From Pleodorina starrii (taxonomy: Eukaryota; Chlorophyta; Chlorophyceae; Chlamydomonadales; Volvocaceae): 64,000 nucleotides of DNA. Under the pieces are notes generated by a model. That model did no database searches and had not been told where the DNA came from. It was given only the letters and a program-made list of their open reading frames with translations. The position numbers were made by a program, and so were the translations under genes. The DNA lies in the NCBI GenBank assembly GCA_030267565.1, contig BRXU01000001.1:2418001-2482000 (forward strand). The letters are read 5' to 3'. This document shows, piece after piece, positions 33,701 through 46,769 of the stretch. Within the stretch, counting starts at the first letter, position 1, and every line of letters begins with the position of its first letter.

Positions 33701-36700
33701 TCGCCGCCGCCGCCGCCGCCGGCGGCGCCCGACACGCCGAGCTGCGCGACGCGCGGCAGGCCGTGCGCCGTCGCCGCCGTGGCGGCGCGGGAGCTACCGC
33801 CGTTGATGACGAAGCCGGCGCGGCCGGAGGGGCGCTCCGCGTCGACGTCCCTGGGTAACGGCACGGCTGTGTGGGAGGCCATTTGTGAGCCTCCCTCGCT
33901 TTCCGAGTAGCCGCCGCTTCCGACGCTGCGCTGCTGCTGCGGCATGTTCCGGAACAGCGTCGCCGTCTCCATCATGTCCTCCCTCGTGCCCAGCTGCGGC
34001 GCCAGCAGTACCACCAGCGGCGCCGCCGCTGCCACGACCGCCAGCGGCGCTCGTGGCTGCGGCGGCGGCTGCGGCTGCGGCGGAAGCTGCACGGGTAGGC
34101 TCACGCTGATGCCAAAGCGCGTGGCACGTGGCACCGATGAGGAAGTACTTTGCGAGCCCGGCGCCACGGGCCAGCCGCCGGACCCTCCGGAGCCACCGCC
34201 GCCGCCGGCCTCCTGTGCAGTGCCTCCGCCGCCGGCGGCGCTGCCAGCAGCGGCGGCAGCGGCGCTGACGCCGGCGATGCCCTCCAAAAGGGAGCTCCTT
34301 TGCGTGGGCGAGCCGATGATGGGCAGTTGCTGCTGACTGGACGCGACGCTGAAGGCCATGTTGAGGAGGCGGTGCATGGCGGATGTGGGGCGCGGGTTGT
34401 TGGCGCCGCCGCCGCCGCCGATGGCGTTTGTCGCTGCCGAGACCAGGAGCACCGCCGAGTCGCCGCGGCTGCCGGCGGAAGCGGCCTGCGAGGCGGATGC
34501 GCTGCCCAGGTTCAGGAGGCGACTGCCGTTGGCGCTGAGGGGGGCGTTGCGGTCGCCGGGGGCGACGTTCAGGGCGCTGCTGTGGGGGTTGGTGCTGCCG
34601 CCGGCGGCGCCGAAGAGGAGGGGCCAGGCGGGCACGCCGGCCGCCTCGGCGGCGGCGACGGGGAGCGGCGACAATGAGCCCCTGGGCGACAGCGAATTCG
34701 CGCGTTGCGAGCTGATGAGTTCGCCGGGGCTAGAACCGGGGACCTCTAGCGGCAGCGGTGCCGCGAGGCTGCGGCGGCGGACCTGCGAGTGGGGCTGCGA
34801 CAGCAGCCGGGGATGCTGTGGTTCTTGTTGCTGATTCTGATGCTGGTATCGATGGAAATTATCAATGGCGTTGGCCGCGTATTGGGACTCGTTGATCTTG
34901 GGCACGTTGCCGCTGACGGCGCCGCCGCCGTGGCCGCCGCCGGCAAGATTGTTGCCCCTGCCGGACGCCGTCGACATCTCGTCCTGCAACGGGCCGTCCG
35001 TCCATGATTCCCCGTAGCTCTGCAGCATTGCCGGCTGCACCCGCGGGATCGAAAACGACGAGTGGTGCGCGCCCAGCAGCACCGCCGCCGTGGCGGTGCG
35101 CCGGGGCAGCCGCCGCCCACTGCCCCGAACCAGTGTGCCGAGCGTGCTCGTGGACAGGCCCTCCGCCATGAGAGCTTGGTGCTGCTGCTGCTGCTGCTGC
35201 TGCTGCCGCGCCTGTGATTGGCTGCAGGCGCCGCTCTGCAGCGACGCCGGCCTGACGCTGCCAAAGCCGCCCTCAGCGGGCCCCAGGATCGCCGCCGAGG
35301 CCCGAAACACCGCCGACTCCAAGCCGCCTTTCGCCCTGGACGACCCCGGCGGCGGCATCGAGCCCGCTGCCGCCGCTGGCGACGGCATCGCCGCCGCAAC
35401 GTGGCTCTGGTGCACCTTCAGGATGCTTGCCGACCTGGGGCCTGCGGCCTTGGCATTACGAGCCTCGGGCCAACTGATGATGTGGGTCGGCTCCTCCGAG
35501 AAGGACGCCGCCGGGCTCGTCGTGCCGCCCATCCATCGCGACAGTGGCGGATGCGTCGGCGCCGCCGCGTCGGCGCCCGCGCCCGTCGCGTCAGCGAGCG
35601 CGACCACGGCCGTCGCCGAAGCCGACCGGCGCCCAGCCGCCACTAGTAGCGGCTGTGACGGAGGTGCCAGCGGCGCCGCCACCGCCACCGCCGCCGCGTC
35701 GGTGCCTTGCAGGTCCGCATCGCTGCCGTACCCGTCCGCCGGCGCCGCTTCCGACGGCAGCCCGCCGTCGGACGGAGAGGCCCAGGAATCGCCGGCGTTC
35801 GAAAAGGCATGCTGCAGCGGCAGAAGCGGCGATGCCGCGGATGGCGCGCCGTCGGCGGCTGCCGCCGCGACCCCAGGCAGGAAGCCCCCGGACTGCCTGC
35901 CCTGGCGGCCGTCCGCCTCTTCAACCGCCGCCGCCGCGGCGGCGGCGCAGGCGGCGGCGACAGGCTCCATTTCCACGTGCACCAGGCCCTCCTCCACTGC
36001 GCCGCCGCCTCCATCCGGTCCGCCGCCGCCGCTCCCGCCCCCCGCCGGGCCGCACCCGGATACATGCGAGATCAGCAGGCTCGGGGGCAGCCCGCGAGAC
36101 GCGGCACTTGCGCGCGAGCGCGGCGTCGATAGGCGGCACTCCCTGGAGACGGGGTGCGTGTCAAGGCAGGCTGACACGTCCGACTCCAGGATCGCAAACC
36201 CCGGTTCGACCCCGTGATCCGTCGACAACGCCCCGCCGGTAAGTAGCAGCACACTGTCGCGGCGCGCGGGTCGGCTGCTGGTCGGGCGCTGCGCTGGATC
36301 AGCCACCGACGCCGCCGCCGCATTCAGGGCCCCCGGCACCGGCCCTGCGGTGGCGGTGGAGGCGGCGACAGCGGCCGTGCCAGAGGCGGCTGGCTTGGAT
36401 ACGCTCGGCTCCCTGGCCCTGGAGCCGAAAGGGTCGGGGCTCGGGCCCGGGCCGGAGAGGGACTGGAATGCGGGGTGCGTGCAACGGGAGCGCAGCGCCA
36501 TCAGAAGGTTCGGTAGCGGCGGCGGCGCGGGGCTGCAGGCCTGCCTGACGAAACCCTCGGACGGCGCGCTGGGCAGTGCCTGCAGCATCACCGCCGGCGG
36601 CATCTGCAGCAGCCCTGCAGACGCAGGGGCGGTTTGACGACCGGCAGGCAGGCAGGCAGGCGGTCAGTTTAGGTTGGCGAGCAATTTTGGGGCTGACTGG

Positions 36701-37837
36701 CTGGGTGCATGACAACACGGCGTGACGCGTTCGCGATGTGCCGGCGAGTTTTCCCGCGTAGGTCATGGACGGGGATGCGGCTTCGGCTGCACACAGCACC
36801 GGTACGACCACACAAAGCCGCAGGAAAAGGCGGCAGCCACGGCAAGGCGGCTCTGCGGCTGCGGCAAGCGTGGCAGCGGCATGTGTGCAGGAAGGCAATC
36901 CAAGGTTAGACTGCGGCTGAGGTCGTGATCAGCGCGGGCAATATGCACATCCCGGTCGCCATGGCGTTTAAAGTGGGGAGGTTAGCGGGAGCTACAAACC
37001 TAGCCGATATGGCCGTGGCTTACCTCGCCACACACGCCCCTCGTCGAGCTCCTGCAGAGCTTCCACGTATGCGTCCCTGTCCGAGGCGAAAAGCACCGCG
37101 AGCGGCGACAGGCACGCGCCGCTGAGCATGGAGGTGGCGAAGCTGCTGGTGACTGACGAACTTGCGTGCGCGGTGATCTTGCCGGCGGCGTCGCAAGACA
37201 CCAGGTCGCCCCATAGCCGCCTGCAAGCACGCGTGGGCGGGCCGGGCCGCGGCGTAGTCATGGCAGGCTGTTGCGGCCGCTGCGAGCATCTCTCATGACT
37301 GGGAGACCTCTGGGTGTATAAGAGCCTGTTATCCTGTCCGCGACGGGACTGCCCATATGACGAGTTCGGATCTGCGCACGTGACCTTCCAGGCGCACCTT
37401 GAGGCGTCGTTCTGCAAAATGACGGCTGCATTGCTGTCGATGAGAGTAACTGGATAACACAATTGGTTCAGGACTGTCCGCAAAATAGTGTTGCCGGCAT
37501 CCCTTTCGCTGTTAAACCTCTGCCCCAAAGCCACCCTGCCCTCTCCTTCATTTTCTTCATTCGGTATGTAAAGTCCGGCTGTGTCCGCCTCCGGCTGACG
37601 GACAAGCGCTGCCGGTTTGCCCGACTGCGGACTTGGCTTTAACCCTCCACCGGAAAGTGCAGTCGGAGATGCACCCGCAGCCTTGTCTTCCGGAGAGGAA
37701 GCATCCGAGAACCTGGTGGCGAGCTCCTTGGCGGCTGGCTTTGCACCGTGTTGCACATCCACAGGCCCACCAAGAGGGCTCTGCTCTTTCTGCTCGCTAT
37801 AACAGCGCCTGGAGCGCCTTAAGCCACAAAGCCACAT
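30711..37837 (-). CDS. PAS-containing class III nucleotidyl (guanylyl-type) cyclase
   Basis: Minus-strand exons in transcript order: 37837-37398, 37220-37024, 36614-33320, 32869-32721, 32350-32076, 31846-31607, 31347-31093, 30767-30711; 1,635 aa. Residues about 115-212 and about 1305-1340 are the two halves of a PAS domain ([20 protein letters not shown] and, at the resumption, [14 protein letters not shown]), separated by roughly 1,100 Ala/Gly/Ser/Gln-rich residues in one exon. The coupling helix [14 protein letters not shown] leads to the catalytic domain: metal Asp in LLFCDIQGFT (about 1450) and KVETIGD (about 1494), and the transition-state Asn/Arg in NTASRMES (about 1581, 1585). Glu 1490 and Cys 1574 (RFCLFGDT) are the guanine-specifying pair, so cGMP is the likely product. 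It ends with [13 protein letters not shown] and an 18-residue last exon. An in-frame stop lies 15 nt upstream of the ATG at 37837, yet a 5' exon carrying a receptor or membrane part cannot be excluded. Confidence 0.9.
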
Positions 37838-38498
37838 CAGCAGTGTGAATTACTGCGCCGATATGGTTGCCGAACCTCCTCAAGGGCGAGCGGCGACGAA
37901 CTTGGCTATGCGTTGCAGCCTAACCTCGACTCCCCCACATCTTCACAGCACTGAAATATCAGTTCTTTTTGCCAAAATCACCAGCGATGAGCGTGGCCTG
38001 GTAACTCTAAGGTAACGCGTGTGTGCACGCAAAACACGCTTGCAGTACCGGTACTTGCGCGTTGTGTTACCCAAAGCACTGTAGTACAGGGTTCCATCCT
38101 GACCATCCATAAATCGATCATCAGCGTCATGTTTAAAACAGAAGCAGGTTCTCCTGTTTGCTCCGTTTCTTTCTCAATTTTCGCCTATTGCGCCCGACAG
38201 TAAGTATCACGCATTCCTTTGGTGCTAAGGGACTGTTGTAAACGGCACGAGTAAACTGTTTGTTTGCAACCCGAATTTGCAAGAAAACAGGGCAGGCGGA
38301 AAGCAGCACAATGGCCTACGTGGTAGCCATCTCGCAGTCCGCTCCTGGGGAATCATCCAGCACCTTAGATTGCCGCCGCTCATGTCTGATTGAGCACTTC
38401 ATGAAAGTATGCGGCGACTATTACGATCACCGGAAGCCCAACAACATGTGCCAGGCCACATCTGACCCACCCTTACGGTATGCCGTGCCGTGAAGGGT

Positions 38499-39048
38499 TA
38501 CAGCCGTACGATGACCCTTAGGTGCCATCCGCGCAAGATTCGGCGCCTGTATCCACTGAGTTTTTGACGCGGCCAGCAACGTGCTGCACATCCTGGAGCT
38601 TGGGTTGCCGGGGTAGAACGCCATATCACCGCCACAGACCTTCACGGACTTCACGGCCACTACTGCTGACGGCTCTTCAAGACTGTGCCCCAATGATCAC
38701 GGCCCGTCGAAAACCGGGACACCAGTCTTCCCAAAAAGCGTCTACACAGCAACTTATCGCATGTAGGGAAACGGGCTGCCCCTGCTGCCCCAAGATGCTG
38801 TGCAGACGCTTTTTGGGAAGACTGGTGTCCCGGTTTTCGACGGGCCGTGATCATTGGGGCACAGTCTTGAAGAGCCGTCAGCAGTAGTGGCCGTGAAGTC
38901 CGTAAAGGTCTGTGACGGTGATATGGCGTTCTACCCCGGCAACCCAAGCTCCAGGATGTGCAGCACGTTGCTGGCCGCGTCAAAAACTCAGTGGATACAG
39001 GCGCCGAATCTTGCGCGGATGGCACCTAAAGGTCATCGTACGGCTGTA
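38499..39048. repeat. Long inverted repeat (hairpin) with 255-bp arms
   Basis: Left arm 38499-38753 and right arm 38791-39048 are reverse complements except for a handful of differences, all transitions in those I checked, around a spacer of about 37 bp. The outer ends are TACAGCCGTACGATGACC and its complement. The spacer sequence CTGCCCCTGCTGCCCC is repeated just outside the right arm (about 39045-39062), suggesting the arm arose by inverted duplication with a piece of flank. A transcript would fold into a long double-stranded RNA. Both arms contain the same open frame in opposite orientation, with no recognised family. Confidence 0.95.
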
Positions 39049-39112
39049 GCCCCTGCTGCCCCCAGGCAGGGTCGAGCTCGGCCTGCCGGTTGAAGGTGCC
39101 GTCCCGACAGAG

Positions 39113-39122
39113 CAATAACAAT

Positions 39123-39192
<70 letters not shown>
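39113..39192 (+). repeat. (AAC)n microsatellite
   Basis: About 80 bp of AAC/CAA trinucleotide repeat immediately to the right of the inverted repeat, about 530 bp upstream of the hydrolase start at 39721. Confidence 0.98.
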
Positions 39193-39720
39193 CACACAAC
39201 CACATCCAGCATGCCCACGAAAGCACCCGGGCACATCTCACTTGCCGACGTCGGGGAGTGTGGCTGTCATGGTCCGCGGCGGATCCGGAACGATCCAATG
39301 GCCCATGAAGCGCAGCTCGGCCAAGGGCCAGCCAAGGGCAACCGATGTCCTTCCAGCCACGATTTTTTCCGTCACATCTTTGGTCACATCTTTTCCGTCC
39401 GCCCTGTCGTTCTTGCCTTATCGTTCACAGCCCAGCACGGATTTTGTCCGCAGCTTGCGGTACTTGCCGACACCACAAATATGGATGTATGGTAATACCA
39501 TATTCTGCTCCGCAGTCAGTCGTCTCCGCCCTCGGAAGAAGCCGAATCCGCTCATTTCGGTTCCTCAGTTGATTTTTGCCGCAGCCCGCCTTTCCTTCCG
39601 CGCATTGACTGAACTTGCTGGGGCTTAAGTGCAAAGCAAAGCGCTCCCTCGCTGTAGCGGACCAGTCCTGACCAGCAGGACCAGCGCCGAAGCCTGGGCG
39701 ACAAGGCAAGGCAAGGCCCG

Positions 39721-42700
39721 ATGCTCTTCCGCCTCCGCAGCGGTCGGCTGCTCGAATTCGCGGCATACGGGTCGCCGCTGGCGCCCGTCGCCGCAGCCAA
39801 CGGCAACGTCATCAACATCCTCTACCATCACGGCTGGCCAAGTGAGGACTGGGGAGCTGCTTTCCTTTCCGGCACGCACGCGCGCGGGCCTGGGCCCCCA
39901 CCCTCATCCTGCTCCGCCTCGTCCTCCTACACCCGCCGCGGGCCCCCCTTGACCACCGCCGCCGCCACCGCCGCGATTAAGTCAGCCGGTCGGCACCCCT
40001 CCATGTCTGACGGCCCTATCCTCAACTCCCCATTCCACGCCAGTCCTCGCTTGCGCCTGCACACCTCCACATCCGCACGCCGTCGCGAGCCGCTCTTGCG
40101 CTCCGAAACCCGGCCTCCCGTTCTCCGCGCGTCGCAGCCAGCGGCGCTGGCAGGCTGCCGCCACCGCCGCCACCACCGCCGCTGCCGCCGCTGATGCTTG
40201 CCGCCCTCCAGACGGCCCGACTCAGATTCGCGGCCGCGCAGCGGCGCTCCGCGGCACACGATTTTGAGGCCTTGCCCCGCATCGGGCCCGGCGCACACCT
40301 ACGGTAGCTGCCACATCCCACGACGGAGCGCCCGGATCACCCTGCATCGCAGCTGCACATACACTGGCCGCACACACGCAGACCTCTTGGCACGCAGACC
40401 TCTTGGCACGCAGCCTGTCCGGAACGCCGGTGTGATGCGCGCTGGATGGCGGCCGCCGACACTGCATACAGCTGCCCGCTGCGCTAGATGGATGCGCGCC
40501 GCCGCGCAGACCGTGCCCCCCAAAACCAGCTCCATTCAAGGCACTGCCCCGCTCCGCCCCGCGCCGTCCCCGCTTTCGTCCTCTGCATGCGTTCCCCCCC
40601 CGCCTCCTCGCCGCGGGGTTGGGTGGGCACGTGGGCACTGGGCAGGCTGCCGGCACGAGGGCGCCTTCCTGCACCCTCTGGGCCAGGAGCTGCAGCTGCG
40701 AATCCTGGCCGTAAATCGCCCCGGCGTCGGCCGCAGCTCGTTCGACGCAGGTGAGGGCGATCACGCTACGGTAACGGCAACCGATATAACGGTACAACGG
40801 TAACGGTAAGGATGAACGATCACTGCGTCACCTGCCAAGCAGAGGAGCAGGAGTTGCGCTGGGGCCAGTGCCGGGTCAGCGACGCGGCGAGCGTTGTAAC
40901 GGCGGGGGAGCCGTTGAGATTGATTGAGGATCGGGGCACCAGGGGAGGGGGCAGGGGGGTGGTCGATCGGGGGCAGAGCGACCGGTTGCGACTTGCAAGT
41001 CGTTCTCGGCAAGCACCGCCGTCTCTTGACGAACCCCGGCCCAGCAGTGCCCGGCCCCGCAATGCCTGACTCCCTAAGCCGACTGCTTCCGAGCCTCAGC
41101 TGCGTTGCGCTCAGCTGCCTCAGCCCGACATTTCATCGACCGCGCCGCGGCTCTGCGGCTCCGACCCCCCGCCCTTCCCTCCGGCTCCCTGCAGCGTCGT
41201 ACAGCTTCCAGTCGATTGCGGACGATGTACGGCAGCTGCTGGATGGTCTCGGCCTGGACAAGGTTGTCTTCATGGGGACGAGCGGTACGGCAGTGCCTTG
41301 CGGCGCGGTGACGGCACAACCGAAGCGGGCTTGTAAACGTGGCTTGTGTGTGCGTTTTCATTGGGAGGAATTCGGCGCGATTTCGGCGTCCCTCCCCCTT
41401 TGTGTGTGCTACTAGGGTAGGATGAGACCGCCATTTCGACCGACCCGCACATAAGAACTACCGGAGGAGCACCACACTGCCCGACCCGTCAGCTGCGGAA
41501 GGCAGGCCAGCCAACCAGCCAGCCAGCCAGCCTCTTTTGTTTCTCCATCCCCGTATTTCTTTCGTTTCTTGTCGTCAATCCTCTCCCGGCGCCGCGCCTG
41601 CTTTTGCCCGCCTAGGCTACCCTCCCCTACCCGCGGTTCCCTCATGCATCGTCCTCCTCGTTGCGCATCCTCGATTCTTCCGGACTCGCCCGCCCGCTTC
41701 CCGCGCACACTCCGCGATGTCCCCTTGCCTCCCCGCAGGCGGCGGCCCCTACGCCTGCGCCTGCGCCTGTTTGCTGCCCGAGCGGACGTCCGCGCTGTGC
41801 TTGGTGGCTGGCATGACCCACACGCGGGACGCGCCGGAGCTGCTCCAGGGTGGGCGGGTTATGACTTTTTGAGGAATGGCGCAGATGCAGCCGAGCAGAG
41901 GCTTCACGCATCCTCCCCACCCCATCCTCATCATCAACAGCAGCAAGAGCGGCAGCGCGGAACACAAACAACGGTCTTTCACGGACAATTATAAGTTTAT
42001 AACATATCGGGCCAATGGGACAAACCTCCGTCCACCGCTGGCATAGGCACACGAACAAAAGTCGAGATGCCCGTGTGGGGCACTGCCGCCGCAGCGAATG
42101 TATCATTCACGACAGCATGCCACAACCCACAAGAGAGAGGCCGCATGTGCCCCCACAAACCTTTCGCAAACATTTAAACGGGGAATATCGTTTACGGTAT
42201 GGTGTCCGGCGCACGCCTCGGGCGCACGCACAGGCATGGCGCTTAGCAACCGCCTGGGCTTCCTGGCGATCAACCACACGCCCGGCCTGCTGGGCGCGGC
42301 CATGGGCGCCGGCACCGCTGCGCTGCGACTGGCCGCTGCGCTCGGCGTGGGCCCTATGCGCGCCGTCGGCGGCGGTGGCAAAGCCATCGTGAATGACATG
42401 TACGGAAGCCGCAGCGGCGGGGAGGCCGCGGAGGAGGACGAGCCCGTCCAGCGATCTGCGAAGGATGTGACGGTGCCGCCGGCGGGTCCCGCCGCCGCCG
42501 CCGCCGTCGCGGGCGGCGCCGCGGTGGCCAAGCCGTCGGCGTCTGGCGCGGCGGGCGGCGGCGGCGGCGACAGCGGCTACGGTGGCAGCGGCGGCGCCGG
42601 CCTGTGCCGCGCCGCGCTGGGGGCGGGGCTCTCCGCCGCCGCCACGTGGCTCATGCTCTCCGCGGCTGGCTTCTCGGCCACTGACAGGTGCATCGGCTTG

Positions 42701-43962
42701 TTTGTTGATTGTTCTCACCGGACGATACGGCAGTACGACAGTGTGGTAGTACATGCAGATGGAGGGCTACTGCCGGAGGAAGTTCGAATGCGCCGGTGCG
42801 AGAGACCACGCAGCCGCCGCAGACGCTGCCACTGCCTCTCCGGTCTCGTCTTTGCTACCCATCAATACATCCAAAACACACACGCACGGACACGCACATT
42901 TGCACTCGCCCTCGCGCCCTGCTGCATTATCGGCAGGGCGGCGGTGGCCGAGCAGCTGCGGCAGCGGCCCGAGCTGGGCGCGCTGATGTCGAGGTCGGGC
43001 GGCGAGGTGCTGGCTCAGGGTCTGACGGGTCTGTGGGCGGACATGCGGCTGACTTCGGAGCCGTGGGGACTGCCCCTGGAGCGCATCACCGCACCCACCT
43101 TCATTTGGCAGGTCGGTATGCCAGGAGCCCTGGACTGGAGGAAGCAGAAAGGTGGTTGGACGGTTGGCCGGTTGGGTGGTTTGGAGGTTGATCGGAGTGT
43201 ATGAATCGGTTGCAGTGGACCCAGTAGGATTGCCCCGACGGTGTTTGATCCTCCGTAATGCGTCCTCGACCTGTGTATAGGGTACACACGTAGCGGGTAC
43301 GTTACGGCATTCGGTAACGCGCCCTTCGCACTGTCCTGTGCTGCACTGTGCTGCACTGCATTGCGCTGCGCTACGCTGCACTGCATTGCGCTACGCGTGC
43401 GAGCGGAAACCGGTTGGTACCATGTGTGTAGTTAGTAGGAGGAAGGGCGGGGAGGCAGCGCACACGCAGCGCGTCATCGAAACTCACTACCCCGCCCCGC
43501 CCCCCCCCCCCCCCCGCGTCCGAAGCTTGCGCTGCAACCCCTGGCGGGCGCATCCCCATGCCACCCGTCACCCCGCTCGAACAGCGCGCCCCTCCCTCGC
43601 TCCCTGTGTCATGCTGCTGCCCTCCTGCTGCGCACGCAGCCACCCCACCCACCGGCATCCGCCCAGCCTACCCTACCCCACCCGCCCACCCCACACACCG
43701 GCACCCGCCCAACCTACCCTACTCCACCCGCCCACCCACCCGCTGCCCGCGGCAGGGCGACCAGGATCTCAACGTGACCCTGGCGATGGCGAGGCACCTG
43801 CACGATGCCATACCCGGCGCGCGGGGCCGGCTGCGAGTGGTGCACGGCGCCGGCCACATCAGCCTGGGGCTGGATCACGGCCGGGAGGTACTGAGAGCGC
43901 TGACTGAGCACCTTCGGGGGGAGTCAGGGCAGCGGGTGGGCAGCGGAGAGGCGGGCGGGTAG
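39721..43962 (+). CDS. Soluble alpha/beta hydrolase
   Basis: Exons 39721-39841, 40646-40750, 41195-41284, 41739-41849, 42234-42687, 42937-43111, 43756-43962; all GT-AG and in phase, 420 aa. The domain order is complete: SGRLLEFAAYGSP start, oxyanion HHGWPS (about 36-41), NRPGVGRS, nucleophile elbow MGTSGGGPYA (Ser about 105), a helical cap (about 150-300) holding a Gly/Ala-rich insertion, acid in GDQDLN (Asp 354 or 356), and the final HGAGHISL (His about 386). The triad is intact. The arrangement matches proline-iminopeptidase/epoxide-hydrolase-like family members with N-terminal GR-x-L-x-[FY]. No signal peptide or membrane segment is evident. The substrate cannot be told from sequence. It is unrelated in architecture to the membrane hydrolase at 1125. 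The first exon start is reasonable but untested. Confidence 0.87.
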
Positions 43963-44495
43963 CGGATAGCGGGGCAGGGGGCATGGTCCGGCGGGGGGCA
44001 GGAGGTAGTGGTGTGGGAGGGTTTTTTCCATGGAGGTGCGTGGCTGCGTCGATGCGCGCACGAGGCAGGGCGCGGGGCGGGGGTTGGGGGGCAGGGCGGG
44101 CGCGCTACACGCTCGTTCCCCCCGCCAGCGTCCGGGTGTGTTTCCCGCAGCAGAAGCCGTTCGCCCAAACTCCAGATTGTTGGCTGGACGGGTAGATGGG
44201 TGTTGTGTTTGGTTTGGAAGGGCGCATCGGGCCCTGCTGATGGCTGCGAAGCATCCCACGCCACCACGCGTGGTGGACGAGCGAGGAGGGAGTTCAGACG
44301 AGGTCCAGGGCGTGATGGAAATCGAACTGGCGAATGGCTAAATGCCCCGGGCTATTTGTTTGCGAATTTGACTGAAAGGCAAATCGTGGTCCAATCTTTA
44401 CCATTGTCTTCTGGCCTGGGGGCTGGCCCCCACGACTCCACAGGGCGTCCCGAGACTCCCCCGACCCGAACAATCTCAAGTGTCAACAAAAAGGT
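43963..44495. other. Spacer between the second hydrolase and histone quartet 2
   Basis: About 530 bp holding the 3' UTR of the hydrolase gene. No gene or repeat is recognised. The H4 stem-loop of quartet 2 begins at 44496. Confidence 0.6.
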
Positions 44496-44511
44496 GGTGT
44501 TGAAAAACACC
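44496..44511 (-). promoter_or_regulatory. Histone 3' stem-loop of H4 (quartet 2)
   Basis: Minus strand GGTGTTTTTCAACACC; the stem is intact and the loop differs from most copies by one base (TTTT versus TTCT). It lies about 52 bp past the H4 stop. Confidence 0.93.
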
Positions 44512-44563
44512 GAGTTTTGTAGAAGCTGTGCTCCAACGCGATACGAGGCACCATGGCGGTTGT

Positions 44564-45557
<994 letters not shown>

Positions 45558-45599
45558 GGGACGGCCTGTCGAGGAGATGATGCAACAAACAAACAACCC

Positions 45600-45615
45600 G
45601 GTGTTTCTCAACACC
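45600..45615 (+). promoter_or_regulatory. Histone 3' stem-loop of H3 (quartet 2)
   Basis: GGTGTTTCTCAACACC, 43 bp past the H3 stop. Confidence 0.95.
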
Positions 45616-46215
45616 ACCTTTCACTCTGTTGACTGCGCTGAAGGGTTTTAGTCACTGATACGGATACGATATATGACCTTGAGACACACCGTTATGGGAG
45701 GGGTTGAAGAAATCAGCACCTTACGGCAACGTGAACTTGGTGACTTCGCACTTCGTATACACAGTCTGCGGCAGTACACCTGAAGCACAGACACGTCCAG
45801 TTCAACGGGCGACGATTTAGACGTGTCTGCCTGCGCGGCCGGACCACAGCCTAAAACACACGCGAACACAGGTCATTGGGGCTTTGGGGGCCTTCGCAGG
45901 GGGGCGGGAAGTCCACGTTGCTGTGCCGAGCGTTAAATTCCAGCTGCCAGGGTTGGGTGCGGCATTTCGGGATCCCATTACGGCAAGCATTCAGCTTCGC
46001 AGCCCCACGCGAGCCCCCTGGGCCAACGCGAGATGTGGCACCTCTTAATATCACACGCCTCGGCTGCTTGGTTTAAGTGACGCCTTCATGCACACCCCCA
46101 CAGTAACGCAGCGCCGTCTGCCAACATCGCCTCGGTTCCTTCCGCTGCGGTCTAGTTACCCGTCCCCGAATTTCCTGCAACCGCAATGTCACTGGATAGG
46201 ATGAGAAAGATAGGT
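45616..46215. other. Spacer between convergent H3 and H2B genes (quartet 2)
   Basis: 600 bp between facing stem-loops, with no gene or repeat recognised. It is somewhat shorter than the equivalent spacer in quartet 1 and not obviously similar to it. Confidence 0.6.
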
Positions 46216-46231
46216 GGTGTTGAGAAACACC
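46216..46231 (-). promoter_or_regulatory. Histone 3' stem-loop of H2B (quartet 2)
   Basis: Minus strand GGTGTTTCTCAACACC, about 38 bp past the H2B stop. Confidence 0.95.
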
Positions 46232-46268
46232 GGGGTTTTTGAGGAGCGTGAAGACCGAAGCCAGCAGC

Positions 46269-46742
46269 TTACGCCGAGGTGAACTTGGTGACTGCCTTGG
46301 TGCCCTCCGACACGGCGTGCTTGGCCAGCTCGCCGGGCAGCACCAGGCGCACGGCGGTCTGGATCTCGCGCGACGTGACGGTGGGCTTCTTGTTGTAGCG
46401 GCTGAGCTTGGAGGCCTCGGTGGCGACCTTCTCGAAGATGTCGTTGATGAAGCTGTTCATGATGGACATGGCCTTGGAGCTGATGCCGGTGTCGGGGTGC
46501 ACCTGCTTGAGCACCTTGTAAATGTACAGCTTGTAGGTCTCGCTCTTGGAGACCTTCGCCTTCTTCTTGGCCTTCTTGTCGCCGTCAGCACCGCCCTCGG
46601 CAGCTGGCTCCTTGGCAGCCTTCTTCGCCGGCGCCTTCTTCTCCTTCTTCGCCTTGGGGGCCTTCTCCGCCTTAGGCTTGGCCTCAGCCTTGGGCTCAGC
46701 GGCCTCGGGCGCCTTCTCCTCCTTAATGTTCTTGGGGGCCAT
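46269..46742 (-). CDS. Histone H2B (quartet 2)
   Basis: Single coding exon, 157 aa, ATG at 46742 ([13 protein letters not shown]). The histone fold is identical to that of quartet 1; tail differences are PAKKAAKEP and KAKVSKSE. Unlike quartet 1, its conserved H2A/H2B promoter block is not adjacent but lies 1.7 kb away, beyond an insertion at about 46770-48416. The 27 bp directly before the ATG still resemble the quartet 1 leader. Confidence 0.99.
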   Translation of the reverse strand: MAPKNIKEEKAPEAAEPKAEAKPKAEKAPKAKKEKKAPAKKAAKEPAAEGGADGDKKAKKKAKVSKSETYKLYIYKVLKQVHPDTGISSKAMSIMNSFINDIFEKVATEASKLSRYNKKPTVTSREIQTAVRLVLPGELAKHAVSEGTKAVTKFTSA

Positions 46743-46769
46743 TGTGATGTGTAAGTGTAGATGTAAGAT

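Larger units (their letters stand above)
37838..39720. other. Region between the divergent cyclase and second hydrolase genes
   Basis: About 1.9 kb, less GC-rich than its surroundings. The part from 37838 to about 38498 shows no gene; it should include the cyclase promoter. The rest contains the long inverted repeat (38499-39048) and the AAC microsatellite (39113-39192), followed by the promoter region of the hydrolase gene at 39721. Confidence 0.55.

Noticed and set aside
38522..39025. Two identical 121-residue open frames on opposite strands
   Set aside because: They are the same sequence read in the two arms of the inverted repeat. No family is recognised, so I do not call genes.
39090..39308. 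Poly-Asn / poly-Cys / poly-Val open frames
   Set aside because: Translation of the AAC microsatellite in different frames.
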